This document shows, piece after piece, positions 25,352 to 34,204 of a stretch of 34,777 nt of DNA. The notes beneath the pieces are model-generated. The model saw nothing but the letters and a program-made list of their open reading frames with translations. It had not been told where the DNA came from and ran no database searches. Position 1 is the first letter of the stretch. Every line of letters begins with the position of its first letter. This stretch comes from an uncultured Burkholderiales bacterium (GTDB lineage: Bacteria > Pseudomonadota > Gammaproteobacteria > Burkholderiales > Burkholderiaceae_C), in assembly GCA_903844775.1 (NCBI GenBank), contig CAIMUZ010000169.1, positions 1-34,777 on the forward strand, written 5' to 3'. A program made the translations under genes and the position numbers.

Positions 25352-26479
25352 TCAGTCTTGTCCAAGCAACAACGTGGCATGCGTGTGCATGATGCCGCCC
25401 TGATTGCTGATTGCGCAAGTTCGCGCATTTTTCACTTGATTGACTGATTCGCCGCGCATTTGGCGAACGCCCTCCAGCACCAATTGCAAGCCTGGCATGC
25501 CCGTTTCGGACAACAAGCCACCGGCGGTGTTGATAGGCAGCTCGCCGCCCAACTCAATCCGACCCCCTTCGACAAATTTTCCGCCCTGACCTTTGGCGCA
25601 AAAACCATAGGCCTCCAATGTCATGAGCGCCGCAATGGTGAAGCAATCGTAAATTTGCGCGACATCGATGTCTTTGGGTGTGAGCCCTGCCATCTTGAAT
25701 GCAGTGTGTGCAGACTTTTCTGCAGCGGAGGTGGTGAGGTCATGGCGCAGCGCCACTTCCCAAGAAGTCTGACCCTGGCCATAGCCCAACACGGGAACAG
25801 GTTTGGCCACACCCAATGTTTTGGCACGCTTGGCGCTCATGAGAACCACAGCGGCTGCCCCATCTGACACCAAACAGCAATCGTCTCGACGCAGGGGAGC
25901 CACAATGAGGCGCGATTCTCGGTACTGCTCTAAGGTGAGCGGCTTGCGCAATTGCGCATTCGGATTGGCAGCGCCATGCTTACGGCAGGCTACGGCAATG
26001 GCGCCCAGTTGATCACTCGTGGTGCCAAATTCACCCATGTGACGGCGCGCAATCATGCCGTAACCTGCAGGCGTTCCGAACCAGCCATAAATACTGTCGT
26101 CGCCCCAGGCTTTTTCATACGCCTGACGTGTTCCCGTAGCAGGGTTATCGGCCAAGCAGACCACGGCCACTTCGCACTGCCCTGCTTCAATGGCCATCGC
26201 CGCATACCCAATCATGCTGATATTACTGGCCCCGCCCTGATCCCACACACCGCCAATGCGCGGCACGATGCCCAAAGACTCGGCAAGTTTTTGGCCGTAC
26301 ATCATCTCGAACTTGGAGGTTGGAAACTTGACGAACAAGCCATCCACCATGTCTTTCTCAACGCCCGCATCGGCCAAGGCTTTGCGAACAGCTTCCACAT
26401 TCATCGACAGCGTGCTGCGTCCTGGCAGCTTGCCAAAAGCGGTGTTGCCGATTCCAGCTATGACGGTATGGCCTCGCAT
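25352..26479 (-). CDS. Thiolase-fold protein lacking the nucleophilic Cys (SCP2/Ltp2-like)
   Basis: A 375-residue thiolase-superfamily protein. Fold motifs are SDGAAAVVLMSAKRA near 205-219, YDCFTIAALMTLEAYGFCAKGQGG at 278-300 and NTAGGLLSETG at 317-327. Where thiolases have the nucleophile (NNxCSTG), this protein reads DQGGASN at 80-86 with Gly in the Cys place, and the GHP histidine after NTAGG is replaced by SET. Ordinary Claisen thiolysis is therefore unlikely. The same features, plus an adjacent DUF35 gene, occur in Ltp2-type retro-aldolases of steroid side-chain breakdown, which split beta-hydroxyacyl-CoAs. An aldolase role is a good guess but untested. It overlaps the CoA-transferase gene by one base. 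Confidence 0.9.
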   Translation of the reverse strand: MRGHTVIAGIGNTAFGKLPGRSTLSMNVEAVRKALADAGVEKDMVDGLFVKFPTSKFEMMYGQKLAESLGIVPRIGGVWDQGGASNISMIGYAAMAIEAGQCEVAVVCLADNPATGTRQAYEKAWGDDSIYGWFGTPAGYGMIARRHMGEFGTTSDQLGAIAVACRKHGAANPNAQLRKPLTLEQYRESRLIVAPLRRDDCCLVSDGAAAVVLMSAKRAKTLGVAKPVPVLGYGQGQTSWEVALRHDLTTSAAEKSAHTAFKMAGLTPKDIDVAQIYDCFTIAALMTLEAYGFCAKGQGGKFVEGGRIELGGELPINTAGGLLSETGMPGLQLVLEGVRQMRGESVNQVKNARTCAISNQGGIMHTHATLLLGQD

Positions 26480-27681
26480 CAGATCACCTCGTCTTCAATG
26501 AGTTGTTGAATTTCAGGATCGCTCAAACCCAGCCAGTCACCAAAGACGGCATGATTGTCGCAACCAAGTTCACCACTGGGTTTGATTTCCAGGGGCTCTA
26601 CGCCGTCGTAGCGCATCGGCGAATTGGGCAAACACACCCGGCCATACATGGGGTGATGAATCCACTCAAGGGCTCGGCGAGAATGCATGTGTTCGTCGTT
26701 CACCACTTCGTCAAGGTCTCGCACAGGGGCGCAAGCCACACGGTGTTTCATAAGCAAATCGAAGAGTTCTTTTTTAGCATAACGCTGGGTGAAATCACTC
26801 ACGAGCGCATCAATGTCGTCCATGTGAGCCACTCGACTTTTAAGGTCGGTAAATCGGGGGTCTTGGGCCAACTCAGGACGCGCCATGGCATCTAGCAAAT
26901 ATTTCCAATGTTTCTCACCGACACAAATGATGGCAATGTAGCCGTCCTTGGTGGGATAAACGTTGTAAGGCGCTTCGGCCATGCCGCCGTGGCGATTTCC
27001 CGTACGAGCAGGCACGCTGGTGCCTGCGCTGTAATGCAGTCCAAGGTTAGAACTTAAAGAGGCATACACAGCCTCTTGCATCGAGACCTCTACCAAACGA
27101 CCCACGCCGGTTTTTTCACGCTCGTACAGTGCCGTCATGATGGCACCATACAAATGCACACCACCAAAGAAATCGCACAAGGCAGGACCGGCTTTGACAG
27201 GCGGACGATCTGGAAAACCCGTGACATTCATGATGCCCGCCATGGCTTGCACCGTCAGGTCCATGGCCGGATAGTCTTTGTTAGGGCCTGTGCGGCCATA
27301 ACCTGAGCCTGCACCATAAATAAGTTGTGGATTGATTTTTCGTAATTCTTCGTAGCCCAAACCCAAACGCTCCATGGCGTTGGGTGCAAAGTTTTCCACC
27401 AGCACATCACCTCTGCGCACCATCTCGTGTAAGAGCTCACGACCACGCGGCGTCTTCAAATTCAAGGTGGCAAAAGTCTTGTTTGAGTTGAGCATGGCAA
27501 ACGGCAATGCGGCGCCACCCACCACACCTCGACGGCGCAAATGTTCACCGCCCTTGGCCTCAATCTTGATGACATTCGCGCCCGCCATGGCCATCAAAAA
27601 TGTGCAATAGGGCCCGTTGTAGATTTGTCCTAAATCGACAACCGTGACGCCCTTCAGTGGATATTGCGGTGTCATGATCAA
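26479..27681 (-). CDS. Class III CoA-transferase (CaiB/BaiF family)
   Basis: A 400-residue CoA-transferase. The N-terminal GVTVVDLGQIYNGPYCTFLM and VIKIEAKGGEHLRRRG bind CoA. The conserved Asp that forms the acyl-enzyme intermediate is expected at D141 in AMDLTVQAMAG. PVKAGPALCDFFGG and LFDLLMKHRVACAPV are also typical. It overlaps the hydratase gene by four bases and the thiolase-like gene by one. It would move CoA between pathway acids, an ATP-free alternative to the ligase at 13086-14693. Confidence 0.94.
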   Translation of the reverse strand: MIMTPQYPLKGVTVVDLGQIYNGPYCTFLMAMAGANVIKIEAKGGEHLRRRGVVGGAALPFAMLNSNKTFATLNLKTPRGRELLHEMVRRGDVLVENFAPNAMERLGLGYEELRKINPQLIYGAGSGYGRTGPNKDYPAMDLTVQAMAGIMNVTGFPDRPPVKAGPALCDFFGGVHLYGAIMTALYEREKTGVGRLVEVSMQEAVYASLSSNLGLHYSAGTSVPARTGNRHGGMAEAPYNVYPTKDGYIAIICVGEKHWKYLLDAMARPELAQDPRFTDLKSRVAHMDDIDALVSDFTQRYAKKELFDLLMKHRVACAPVRDLDEVVNDEHMHSRRALEWIHHPMYGRVCLPNSPMRYDGVEPLEIKPSGELGCDNHAVFGDWLGLSDPEIQQLIEDEVI

Positions 27682-28454
27682 CGGCCCTTGAAGTCTGGTG
27701 TACGTTTGGCTGAAAATGCTGCAGGCCCTTCTTTGGCATCTTCAGTTTGCATCAGCATGCGGTTGATAACAGCTTCAATCCGAAGACCCGTCGTGAGATC
27801 GGTATCGCGACTGCGCAAAGCCAATTCTTTGGCAGCCTGAACCGCCAGAGGGGCGTTGGCAGCAATCTTTTTAGCGTAGGTGTATGCGATCTCTAGCAGT
27901 GCTTCCGGCGCCACCACTTTGTTGACCAAGCCCCAACGCTCTGCTGTTGTGGCATCAATGCCATCACCAGTGAGCAACATTTCCATGCCGATGGCATAGG
28001 GCAGTTGATCGAGCACGCGCTGGGTACCGCCATTACCAGGAATGATGCCTCGCTTCACCTCAGCCAAACTGAAAGTAGCGTGCGTTGCAGCGATGCGGAT
28101 GTCTGTTGCCATCAAGAGCGTCATGCCGCCCCCCAAGCAGTAACCATTGACAGCGCCAATCACAGGCTTCCAGACTTCCAAACCACGATTGAGCAATTGA
28201 TCTCGCTGTGTGAGCCACATGTCAGACAAATCGGGCGGGGCTGTAAGAAATGATTTGATGTCTGCACCCGTGGTGAAGGAACGTTCGCCAGCGCCCGTCA
28301 CAATGGCCACGCGAATGGCCGAGTCATCGCGAACAGTGCACCATGCTTTTGACAACGATTCGTAATGCTCTGCATCCATCGCGTTCAGCCGCTCTGGCCG
28401 ATTGATGGTTATCAGGGCAACGCCCTCGTCTGAAACCTTGAAGTCAATGGACAT
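27678..28454 (-). CDS. Enoyl-CoA hydratase (crotonase family)
   Basis: A 258-residue hydratase of normal length. Both oxyanion segments (GERSFTTGADIKSF and NGYCLGGGMTLL) and both catalytic Glu residues (E132 in SLAEVKRGIIPGNGGTQRV and E158 in IGMEMLLTGD) are present, so it should be a true hydratase. The ATG at 28454 has AGGAGT nine bases upstream; the open frame further upstream lies in the dehydrogenase gene and has no family likeness. It sits 11 bases after the acyl-CoA dehydrogenase stop, so the two likely perform consecutive steps. Confidence 0.94.
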   Translation of the reverse strand: MSIDFKVSDEGVALITINRPERLNAMDAEHYESLSKAWCTVRDDSAIRVAIVTGAGERSFTTGADIKSFLTAPPDLSDMWLTQRDQLLNRGLEVWKPVIGAVNGYCLGGGMTLLMATDIRIAATHATFSLAEVKRGIIPGNGGTQRVLDQLPYAIGMEMLLTGDGIDATTAERWGLVNKVVAPEALLEIAYTYAKKIAANAPLAVQAAKELALRSRDTDLTTGLRIEAVINRMLMQTEDAKEGPAAFSAKRTPDFKGR

Positions 28455-28465
28455 CTTGCAACTCC

Positions 28466-29644
28466 TTAAGTGGGCGAACGGAAGGTACCCAACATATCCC
28501 GGGCTACAACCATGCGGTGAACTTCTGAAGGACCTTCGCCAATGCGTTTGATCCGCAGCTCGCGGTACCAACGCTCTAATGGCAATTCCTGCGCCACACC
28601 CATACCCCCTAAAATTTGAATGCAACGGTCCACCACACGACCCGCTGCTTCGGTACCATAAACTTTTGCGATCGAAGCATCCACTTTGATGTCTCGTCCC
28701 ATGTCGGCATTCCATGCAGCCTGGTATACCAATAAGCGCGCAGCGCGCAGTTCAATTTCAGAATCAGCGAGCATCCATTGAATGGCTTGTTTGTCCGCCA
28801 AGTGGCTGCCAAATGTTTTGCGTTGCAATGCCCAATCCTTGGCAATTTCCAAAGCAGCTTGCGCAATACCAATGGTGGCAGCGGCATACGGCGGACGTGC
28901 ATGAATTAACCATTCCTCAGCAAAAGAGAATCCCTTACCCTCTTCGCCCAATCGATCTTCAATCGGTACTTCATAGTCAGTGAAATGAACTTCGTATGGC
29001 GCATAAGAGCGTATGACCGGGATTTTTGACAAAGAAATACCTGGCTTGCTTTTGTCCACCACAAAACTGGTGATGCCGTCGCGTCCTTTGCTGTCGCCCA
29101 CACGTGCAAAGACGATGCCCCACTTGGCCATGCCTGCACCTGAGATCCAAATCTTGGTGCCATTGATGACATAGCGATCGCTCTTGCGTTCGGCGCGCGT
29201 TTTGATGGCGCGGCCAGGATCCGAGCCACCACTGGGTTCGCTGATGGCGACAAAGGCTTTGGTGCCGTTGGCCACATCATCACGTGCAAAGCGTTGTTGA
29301 TGCTCAGTGCCCTTCCAAATGACGTTGGGAGGATCAAATCCAAAAGCGCCACAGCCAGCAATGTAAGCACCCATGCGACATTTGGCTGTTTCTTCTGCAG
29401 CCACACATTGCCCCAAAAGATTCAGGCCCGGACCTCCGTGCTCACCAGGTGTTTCAAACAACCAGAGACCTAAATCACGCGCTTTTTTCTGAATGGTGGC
29501 AAGCTGTTCCGGCTCTGGCGTGTAGCAATCGTAAGGAAGGGTGTCCTCAAGCGGTTTGACCTCATCCTGCATGAAACGACGAATCGTGTCACGCAACATC
29601 CGATGTTCTTCTGGGAGTTCCCAACTACCTGTGGTATCATGCAT
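28466..29644 (-). CDS. Acyl-CoA dehydrogenase
   Basis: A 392-residue flavoprotein that introduces a 2,3-double bond in an acyl-CoA. FAD-binding segments include FVAISEPSGGSDPGRA at 131-146 and WISGAGMAKWG; the QILGGMGVAQELPLERWYRELRI block is typical. The catalytic Glu position is E370 in RIGEGPSEVHR, as in medium-chain-type enzymes. The Shine-Dalgarno is weak (AGGT, six As before ATG). It lies 38 bases after the HyuB-type gene. It is the only acyl-CoA dehydrogenase in the window and should deliver electrons to ETF. Confidence 0.95.
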   Translation of the reverse strand: MHDTTGSWELPEEHRMLRDTIRRFMQDEVKPLEDTLPYDCYTPEPEQLATIQKKARDLGLWLFETPGEHGGPGLNLLGQCVAAEETAKCRMGAYIAGCGAFGFDPPNVIWKGTEHQQRFARDDVANGTKAFVAISEPSGGSDPGRAIKTRAERKSDRYVINGTKIWISGAGMAKWGIVFARVGDSKGRDGITSFVVDKSKPGISLSKIPVIRSYAPYEVHFTDYEVPIEDRLGEEGKGFSFAEEWLIHARPPYAAATIGIAQAALEIAKDWALQRKTFGSHLADKQAIQWMLADSEIELRAARLLVYQAAWNADMGRDIKVDASIAKVYGTEAAGRVVDRCIQILGGMGVAQELPLERWYRELRIKRIGEGPSEVHRMVVARDMLGTFRSPT

Positions 29645-29682
29645 TTTTTTACCTGCTTATTTTAAAAATAGTTCAATTTGTA

Positions 29683-31449
29683 TCAAGCTTTACCCGTACG
29701 CTGCGCACGTTGTTTTTGACTGGCGGCAGCATCTAGTTGATAACGAGGTGTACCGGCATGAGCGGGTAGCACCTGAGCAATCACCACGCCATAGAGTTCT
29801 GCAGCTTTTTCAGGGCTGATATAGCCACGGTTCAAGTCCAACAGAACTGCGTCCAATTCACGCTCTAACGGGTTACCATAGCCTCCGCCACCGGGTGAGC
29901 CCACGCGAATTGAATCACCTGCAACCAACTCTTCTTTTTCTTGCTTACTTCGCAACTCGGGCTGCCAATCGCGGCCTTTGGTGTGAAAGGTCACACTGTT
30001 GGAATCAGCCGATGCGCCACCACATATCCCGAAGGGTGCATAGTCAACTCGGTCACCCAGTACAGAGACCGTCGTGTCTGACAAAGTAGTGAAACCGTAT
30101 TCGGTGCCACAGCCACCACGGTGCCAACCTGCACCGCCTGAGTTTTCACGAATGCGGAAATAATCAAAGCGCAGTGGGAAGCGGTGCTCCGACATTTCAA
30201 GCGACATGAAATTGGCCATCGACTGGGGCGGTGTGCCATTGATCAAACCGTCGCTTGCGCGGGTAGCACCATAACCACCAGGGTAAGGAAACACCCCCAC
30301 GAAATAGTTTTTACTGCGAGGGTGTGTGCCGCTGATGGCCACCACACCAATGGTTCCAAAGAATGCCGCGGGTGTTTTATCGGGCAATATTTTGGAGAGT
30401 GCGCCAAACACCACATCAATCACACGGCCCATGGGATCCAAATAGCCACCGCATGCCGCCGGATATTCAGCCGACAACAAAGTGCCATCTGGCACATGGA
30501 TGCTGATGGGCCTGAAGGTACCGCCATTCACAGGGACATCAGGAAAGATATGTTTGATGGCCACAAAACATGATGACAGCGTGGTGTTGCGGGACATGTT
30601 AAGAGGGCCTCTGGCCCGAGGACCCGTGCCTGTGAAGTCAAAGTGCATGTGATCGCCTTTGACGGTGATGGCAATCTTCACGGGAATGGGTTCGTCCACA
30701 ATGCCATCGTTGTCAATGAAGTCCTCCCATGTGTAAGTTCCATCAGGCAATTCAGCAATGTAAGAACGCATTTGTCGCTCTGAGTAAGCAATCATTTCGT
30801 TCAAGCAATCGGTTAACACAGGGCGACCATATTTCTTAACCAACGCTTCAATGCCGCGGTTGCCCACCGTAAACACATTGACCATGGCGGCCATGTCACC
30901 CGCAATTTCATTGGGCAAACGAACGTTGGCTTTGAACATGGCCACCAAGGCTTTGTTGAGCTTGCCTTCTTCGTACAACTTGACAGGCGGAATCACGATG
31001 CCTTCTTGGTGAATTTCAGTAGCGCGTGGAGCCCATCCTCCTGGCACATTGCCACCCATGTCCATCCAATGGCCCGTGGTGGCCATGACTGCGAACAATT
31101 CACCTTCCACAAAAACGGGGGCAATGATTTGCACATCTTGCAAGTGGCTACCGCCTAGGTAGGTGTCATTCATGATCCAAACGTCGCCCGGCTTAAATCC
31201 GCCGTCTTCATGGGCCAGCTCAATCACCTTTTGTACAGTGAATTGCATGTAGGCCAAGAATACTGGAAGTCCATAGCGGCCTTGGGCAATGGTCTCACCC
31301 GTGACCGGATGAAAAATACCGTTGGCACAGTCATTGGTTTCTGAAATGATGGGAGAGATGGCAGCATGAATCAGTTGCAAATCCATCTCATCGGCAATTT
31401 GTTCAAGGCTGCCGCGCACAACGGCGAGTGTTACGGGATCCATCGTCAT
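29683..31449 (-). CDS. Hydantoinase B/oxoprolinase family protein (HyuB-type subunit)
   Basis: A 588-residue B-type subunit. MTMDPVTLAVVRGSLEQIADEM, IISETNDCANGIF, DVWIMNDTYLGGSHLQDV and GHWMDMGGNVPGGWAP are hallmark segments; the acidic and His residues there bind the metal in related enzymes. GSPGGGGYGNPLERE marks the C-terminus. It overlaps the A-type gene by four bases. Pairs of this kind make N-methylhydantoinases, oxoprolinases, caprolactamase and acetone/acetophenone carboxylases. Placed before a beta-oxidation gene set, an ATP-driven ring opening of a lactam or imide, or a carboxylation, are both reasonable. Confidence 0.94.
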   Translation of the reverse strand: MTMDPVTLAVVRGSLEQIADEMDLQLIHAAISPIISETNDCANGIFHPVTGETIAQGRYGLPVFLAYMQFTVQKVIELAHEDGGFKPGDVWIMNDTYLGGSHLQDVQIIAPVFVEGELFAVMATTGHWMDMGGNVPGGWAPRATEIHQEGIVIPPVKLYEEGKLNKALVAMFKANVRLPNEIAGDMAAMVNVFTVGNRGIEALVKKYGRPVLTDCLNEMIAYSERQMRSYIAELPDGTYTWEDFIDNDGIVDEPIPVKIAITVKGDHMHFDFTGTGPRARGPLNMSRNTTLSSCFVAIKHIFPDVPVNGGTFRPISIHVPDGTLLSAEYPAACGGYLDPMGRVIDVVFGALSKILPDKTPAAFFGTIGVVAISGTHPRSKNYFVGVFPYPGGYGATRASDGLINGTPPQSMANFMSLEMSEHRFPLRFDYFRIRENSGGAGWHRGGCGTEYGFTTLSDTTVSVLGDRVDYAPFGICGGASADSNSVTFHTKGRDWQPELRSKQEKEELVAGDSIRVGSPGGGGYGNPLERELDAVLLDLNRGYISPEKAAELYGVVIAQVLPAHAGTPRYQLDAAASQKQRAQRTGKA

Positions 31450-33464
31450 TTCACTTTCGCAAGAAGGTTGCCATGCGCATCAACAGTGACGGTCATGTCA
31501 GGTTCAATCACAGTGGTGGTGTCGCTTTGTTCCACAATGGCGGGGCCACTAAAGGTCATGCCCGGGCCTAAGTCATCACGCTGATACACCGGCGTGTCGT
31601 GCCAGCCGCCGAAGTAGACAGGGCGGTGTCCTTTCGCCACAGGATGCCCCGACACAGCAGCGGCCACATGCGGCAAAGCAGAACTTGTGCGCGTGCCGAC
31701 CACAATGGTTCGCAAATTGACAATCACGACAGGCATGCCCTCCAGCGTGTTGCCAAATTTTTCCTTGTAGGCATCTTGGAAGGCTTGGTTCAATCGCTTT
31801 GCATCCCATTCCGGTTCGATGGTCACCCGCAATGCATGAATCTGACCGGCGTAAGCCATGTCTGCAGCATGTGTGAGGCTCGAACTGTCGATGGGCACCA
31901 TGCTCTCCTCCAGCTGCTTTTGACCCCCCCGGCGCTGACGCACAATGATTTCTTGCAATTCATTGGCGGCCAAACGGTCAAGGCGTTTTTCAACGGTTTG
32001 AGACAAGTCGTAGCGCAAGTCAGCATAGACACAGCCCAATGCGCAGAGGACGCCAGGGTAGAGCGGAACCAACATGGTGCTCACACCCACTTCGCGAATA
32101 AGCGCACCACCATGCAATGGACCGGCCCCACCAAATGCCACCAATGCAAAATCTCGAGGATCCAAACCTCGCTCGATGGACATCAAACGCATACGGCCCG
32201 CCATACGCTGATTCACCACCGCCAAAATTGCTTCGGCAGTTTGCTCCAAGCCCAAGCCCATTCGGTCGCCCAAAGTTTTGACAGCATGGCGCGCTCCATC
32301 TATGTCGAGCATGGTGCCATCGCCGTTCATTCGACTTTCAGGATTGATGCGACCCAACACCACATTGGCATCGGTTACGGTGGGCTCTGTCCCGCCGCGG
32401 CGATAAGCCACTGGACCCGGCATTGCGCCCGCACTGCGAGGACCCACTTGCAACATGCCACCGCGGTCCAGGTGCGCAATGCTGCCGCCGCCAGCGCCAA
32501 TGGTGTGCACATCGATCATGGGCAAACGAAGCGGAATACGAAAGTCTAAATTGGTCAGCTCAGCCACTTCAGGCTTGCCATCAATGATGACCGCCACGTC
32601 AAAACTGGTGCCACCCATGTCACCTGTAATCACATGGCTAAAGCCGGCTTCTGCTGCAATGCGCGCAGCCGCTGTAACGCCCGCTGCGGGGCCAGAGCGA
32701 ACAATGTAAGCAGCGCGCGCGCCCAGTTGCCTTAGTGGCGCTACACCGCCGTTGGACTGCATGATCGCCACTTCGCGCTGAAACCCCCAATTCTTGAGTT
32801 TTTCAGCCAAGTTACGCGCATAACGCGCTACCAAAGGCTGCAAATAACCTTGAACCACACCGGTGCTGGTGCGTTCAAATTCATAATATTCGCGCACCAC
32901 AGAAGTTGCAGTGACCAATTCCCACTTGGGATTGATTTCTGCCAAGATGTCACGGGCACGGTCTTCGTGTGCGGTATTGGCATAGGCGTGCATGAAAGAG
33001 ATCACCACAGACTCAACTTCACGCGCCAGCAATTCTTGTCCTACAGCACGCAATCCTTTTTCATCCAAGGGCTGCACCACATGGCCTTCATGGTCTAAAC
33101 GCTCGTCTACTTCGAAACGTAAATCGCGTGGTACCAAAGGTTCGTGCGTGCCCTCAAGGCCATACATATTGGGACGATCCCGGCGGCCTAGTTCTAACAA
33201 ATCACGGAAGCCTGTGGTGGTCACCAAGGCACAGCGAGCGCCTTTCTTTTCAATGACAGCATTGGTCGCAATGGTGGTGCCGTGCAAAATAGCTTCTAGC
33301 TCATGAGGCTCTAAACCCGCAGCTTTTAAGGCATTCAACAAACCGATGGATGGGTCTTGTGGTGTTGAAGGCACCTTCAAGATTTTGTGGGGCTTGTTGG
33401 TGTCCCCCGAGTAAAACAAGTCGGTGAACGTGCCACCCACATCAATGCCCACAATGCCTGCCAT
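31446..33464 (-). CDS. Hydantoinase A/oxoprolinase family protein (HyuA-type subunit)
   Basis: A 672-residue ATP-using A-type subunit of the actin/hexokinase-like fold. The phosphate loop GIDVGGTFTD is at 6-15 and the second loop is GDMGGTSFDVA in the middle; LHGTTIATNAVIEKKG and AFGGAGPLHG are family hallmarks. The ATG at 33464 has AAGGAG five bases upstream; a GTG one codon earlier is too close to it. It lies 20 bases after the GntR regulator, so both are probably on one transcript. Small gamma subunits of acetone carboxylase are not seen nearby, which slightly favours a hydantoinase/lactamase-like role. Confidence 0.94.
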   Translation of the reverse strand: MAGIVGIDVGGTFTDLFYSGDTNKPHKILKVPSTPQDPSIGLLNALKAAGLEPHELEAILHGTTIATNAVIEKKGARCALVTTTGFRDLLELGRRDRPNMYGLEGTHEPLVPRDLRFEVDERLDHEGHVVQPLDEKGLRAVGQELLAREVESVVISFMHAYANTAHEDRARDILAEINPKWELVTATSVVREYYEFERTSTGVVQGYLQPLVARYARNLAEKLKNWGFQREVAIMQSNGGVAPLRQLGARAAYIVRSGPAAGVTAAARIAAEAGFSHVITGDMGGTSFDVAVIIDGKPEVAELTNLDFRIPLRLPMIDVHTIGAGGGSIAHLDRGGMLQVGPRSAGAMPGPVAYRRGGTEPTVTDANVVLGRINPESRMNGDGTMLDIDGARHAVKTLGDRMGLGLEQTAEAILAVVNQRMAGRMRLMSIERGLDPRDFALVAFGGAGPLHGGALIREVGVSTMLVPLYPGVLCALGCVYADLRYDLSQTVEKRLDRLAANELQEIIVRQRRGGQKQLEESMVPIDSSSLTHAADMAYAGQIHALRVTIEPEWDAKRLNQAFQDAYKEKFGNTLEGMPVVIVNLRTIVVGTRTSSALPHVAAAVSGHPVAKGHRPVYFGGWHDTPVYQRDDLGPGMTFSGPAIVEQSDTTTVIEPDMTVTVDAHGNLLAKVK

Positions 33465-33484
33465 CACATCTCCTTCAATTATTT

Positions 33485-34204
33485 CTAAGTTTTTTTATCA
33501 AAGTGCTTCACGTTGACCACATAAGCACCCATATGACGTCCCATGCGGCGGGCGGCGGCCTCGCCGTCTTGTGCCCTGATTGCGTCCATCACCTTGCGAT
33601 GCGCAGAAATCACAGCGTTTCGAACCTCCAATGAGTTGAATCCTTCTAACTCGGTGGCAACAAATACCGACTGAGAGATGGCAGAGATAAAAGCCATTAA
33701 CAACTCGTTGTGTGAAGCACTCACCACTTGCACATGCCATTCCAAATTGGCCTTGGTGTAGGCCGACAAGTCACCCGCTTCAGAAGCCAACTGCAATTTG
33801 ACGTGACAAGCTTCTAGCGCCAGCATGTCCTCTTCGGTTCGGTGCATGGCGGCAAATTGAGCTGAAGCAGGTTCAATGGCGGAGCGCGCTTCAAGAACTG
33901 CTTCAAGGCGAATACCCTGACCTCGAATGAACATGCGCACTGAACGTTCAATGGTTTCGCTGGTGGGACGGATAACTGCAGAGCCACCATTTCTGCCCAC
34001 CCGCTTGGCGATCAAGCCTTCGCCTTCCAAAACACGCAATGCTTCACGCACAGAAGAACGAGACAAACCCGACTTCTCTCCCAATTCGCGCTCGTTTGGA
34101 AGGTCCATGCCCTCACTGATCTTGCCACTCAAGATCTTCTCGCGAAGCAATTCAGCCAGGACATCGGCAGCTTTGGGGACGTGAATCGATGGAATATTCA
34201 GCAT
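33485..34204 (-). CDS. GntR family regulator, FCD (FadR) subfamily
   Basis: A 239-residue regulator. The winged helix spans about residues 10-80 (PNERELGEKSGLSRSSVREALRVLEGEG), followed by an FCD domain with NLEWHVQVV, AHRKVMDAI and GRHMGAY supplying the usual metal-binding His residues. It heads the leftward operon and is followed after 20 bases by the HyuA-type gene, so it probably controls its own operon in response to a pathway acid. It is only distantly like the regulator at 1352-2029. Candidate binding sites lie upstream at 34286-34361. Confidence 0.92.
   Translation of the reverse strand: MLNIPSIHVPKAADVLAELLREKILSGKISEGMDLPNERELGEKSGLSRSSVREALRVLEGEGLIAKRVGRNGGSAVIRPTSETIERSVRMFIRGQGIRLEAVLEARSAIEPASAQFAAMHRTEEDMLALEACHVKLQLASEAGDLSAYTKANLEWHVQVVSASHNELLMAFISAISQSVFVATELEGFNSLEVRNAVISAHRKVMDAIRAQDGEAAARRMGRHMGAYVVNVKHFDKKT

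Noticed and set aside
27678-28715. Long form of the hydratase starting at 28715
   Set aside because: The first 87 codons lie in the dehydrogenase gene and lack family likeness; AGGAGT supports the ATG at 28454.
31599-32549. 316-codon open frame on the plus strand
   Set aside because: It lies wholly antisense to the HyuA-type gene, whose motifs are unmistakable, and its product is rich in His, Cys and Gln with no family pattern.
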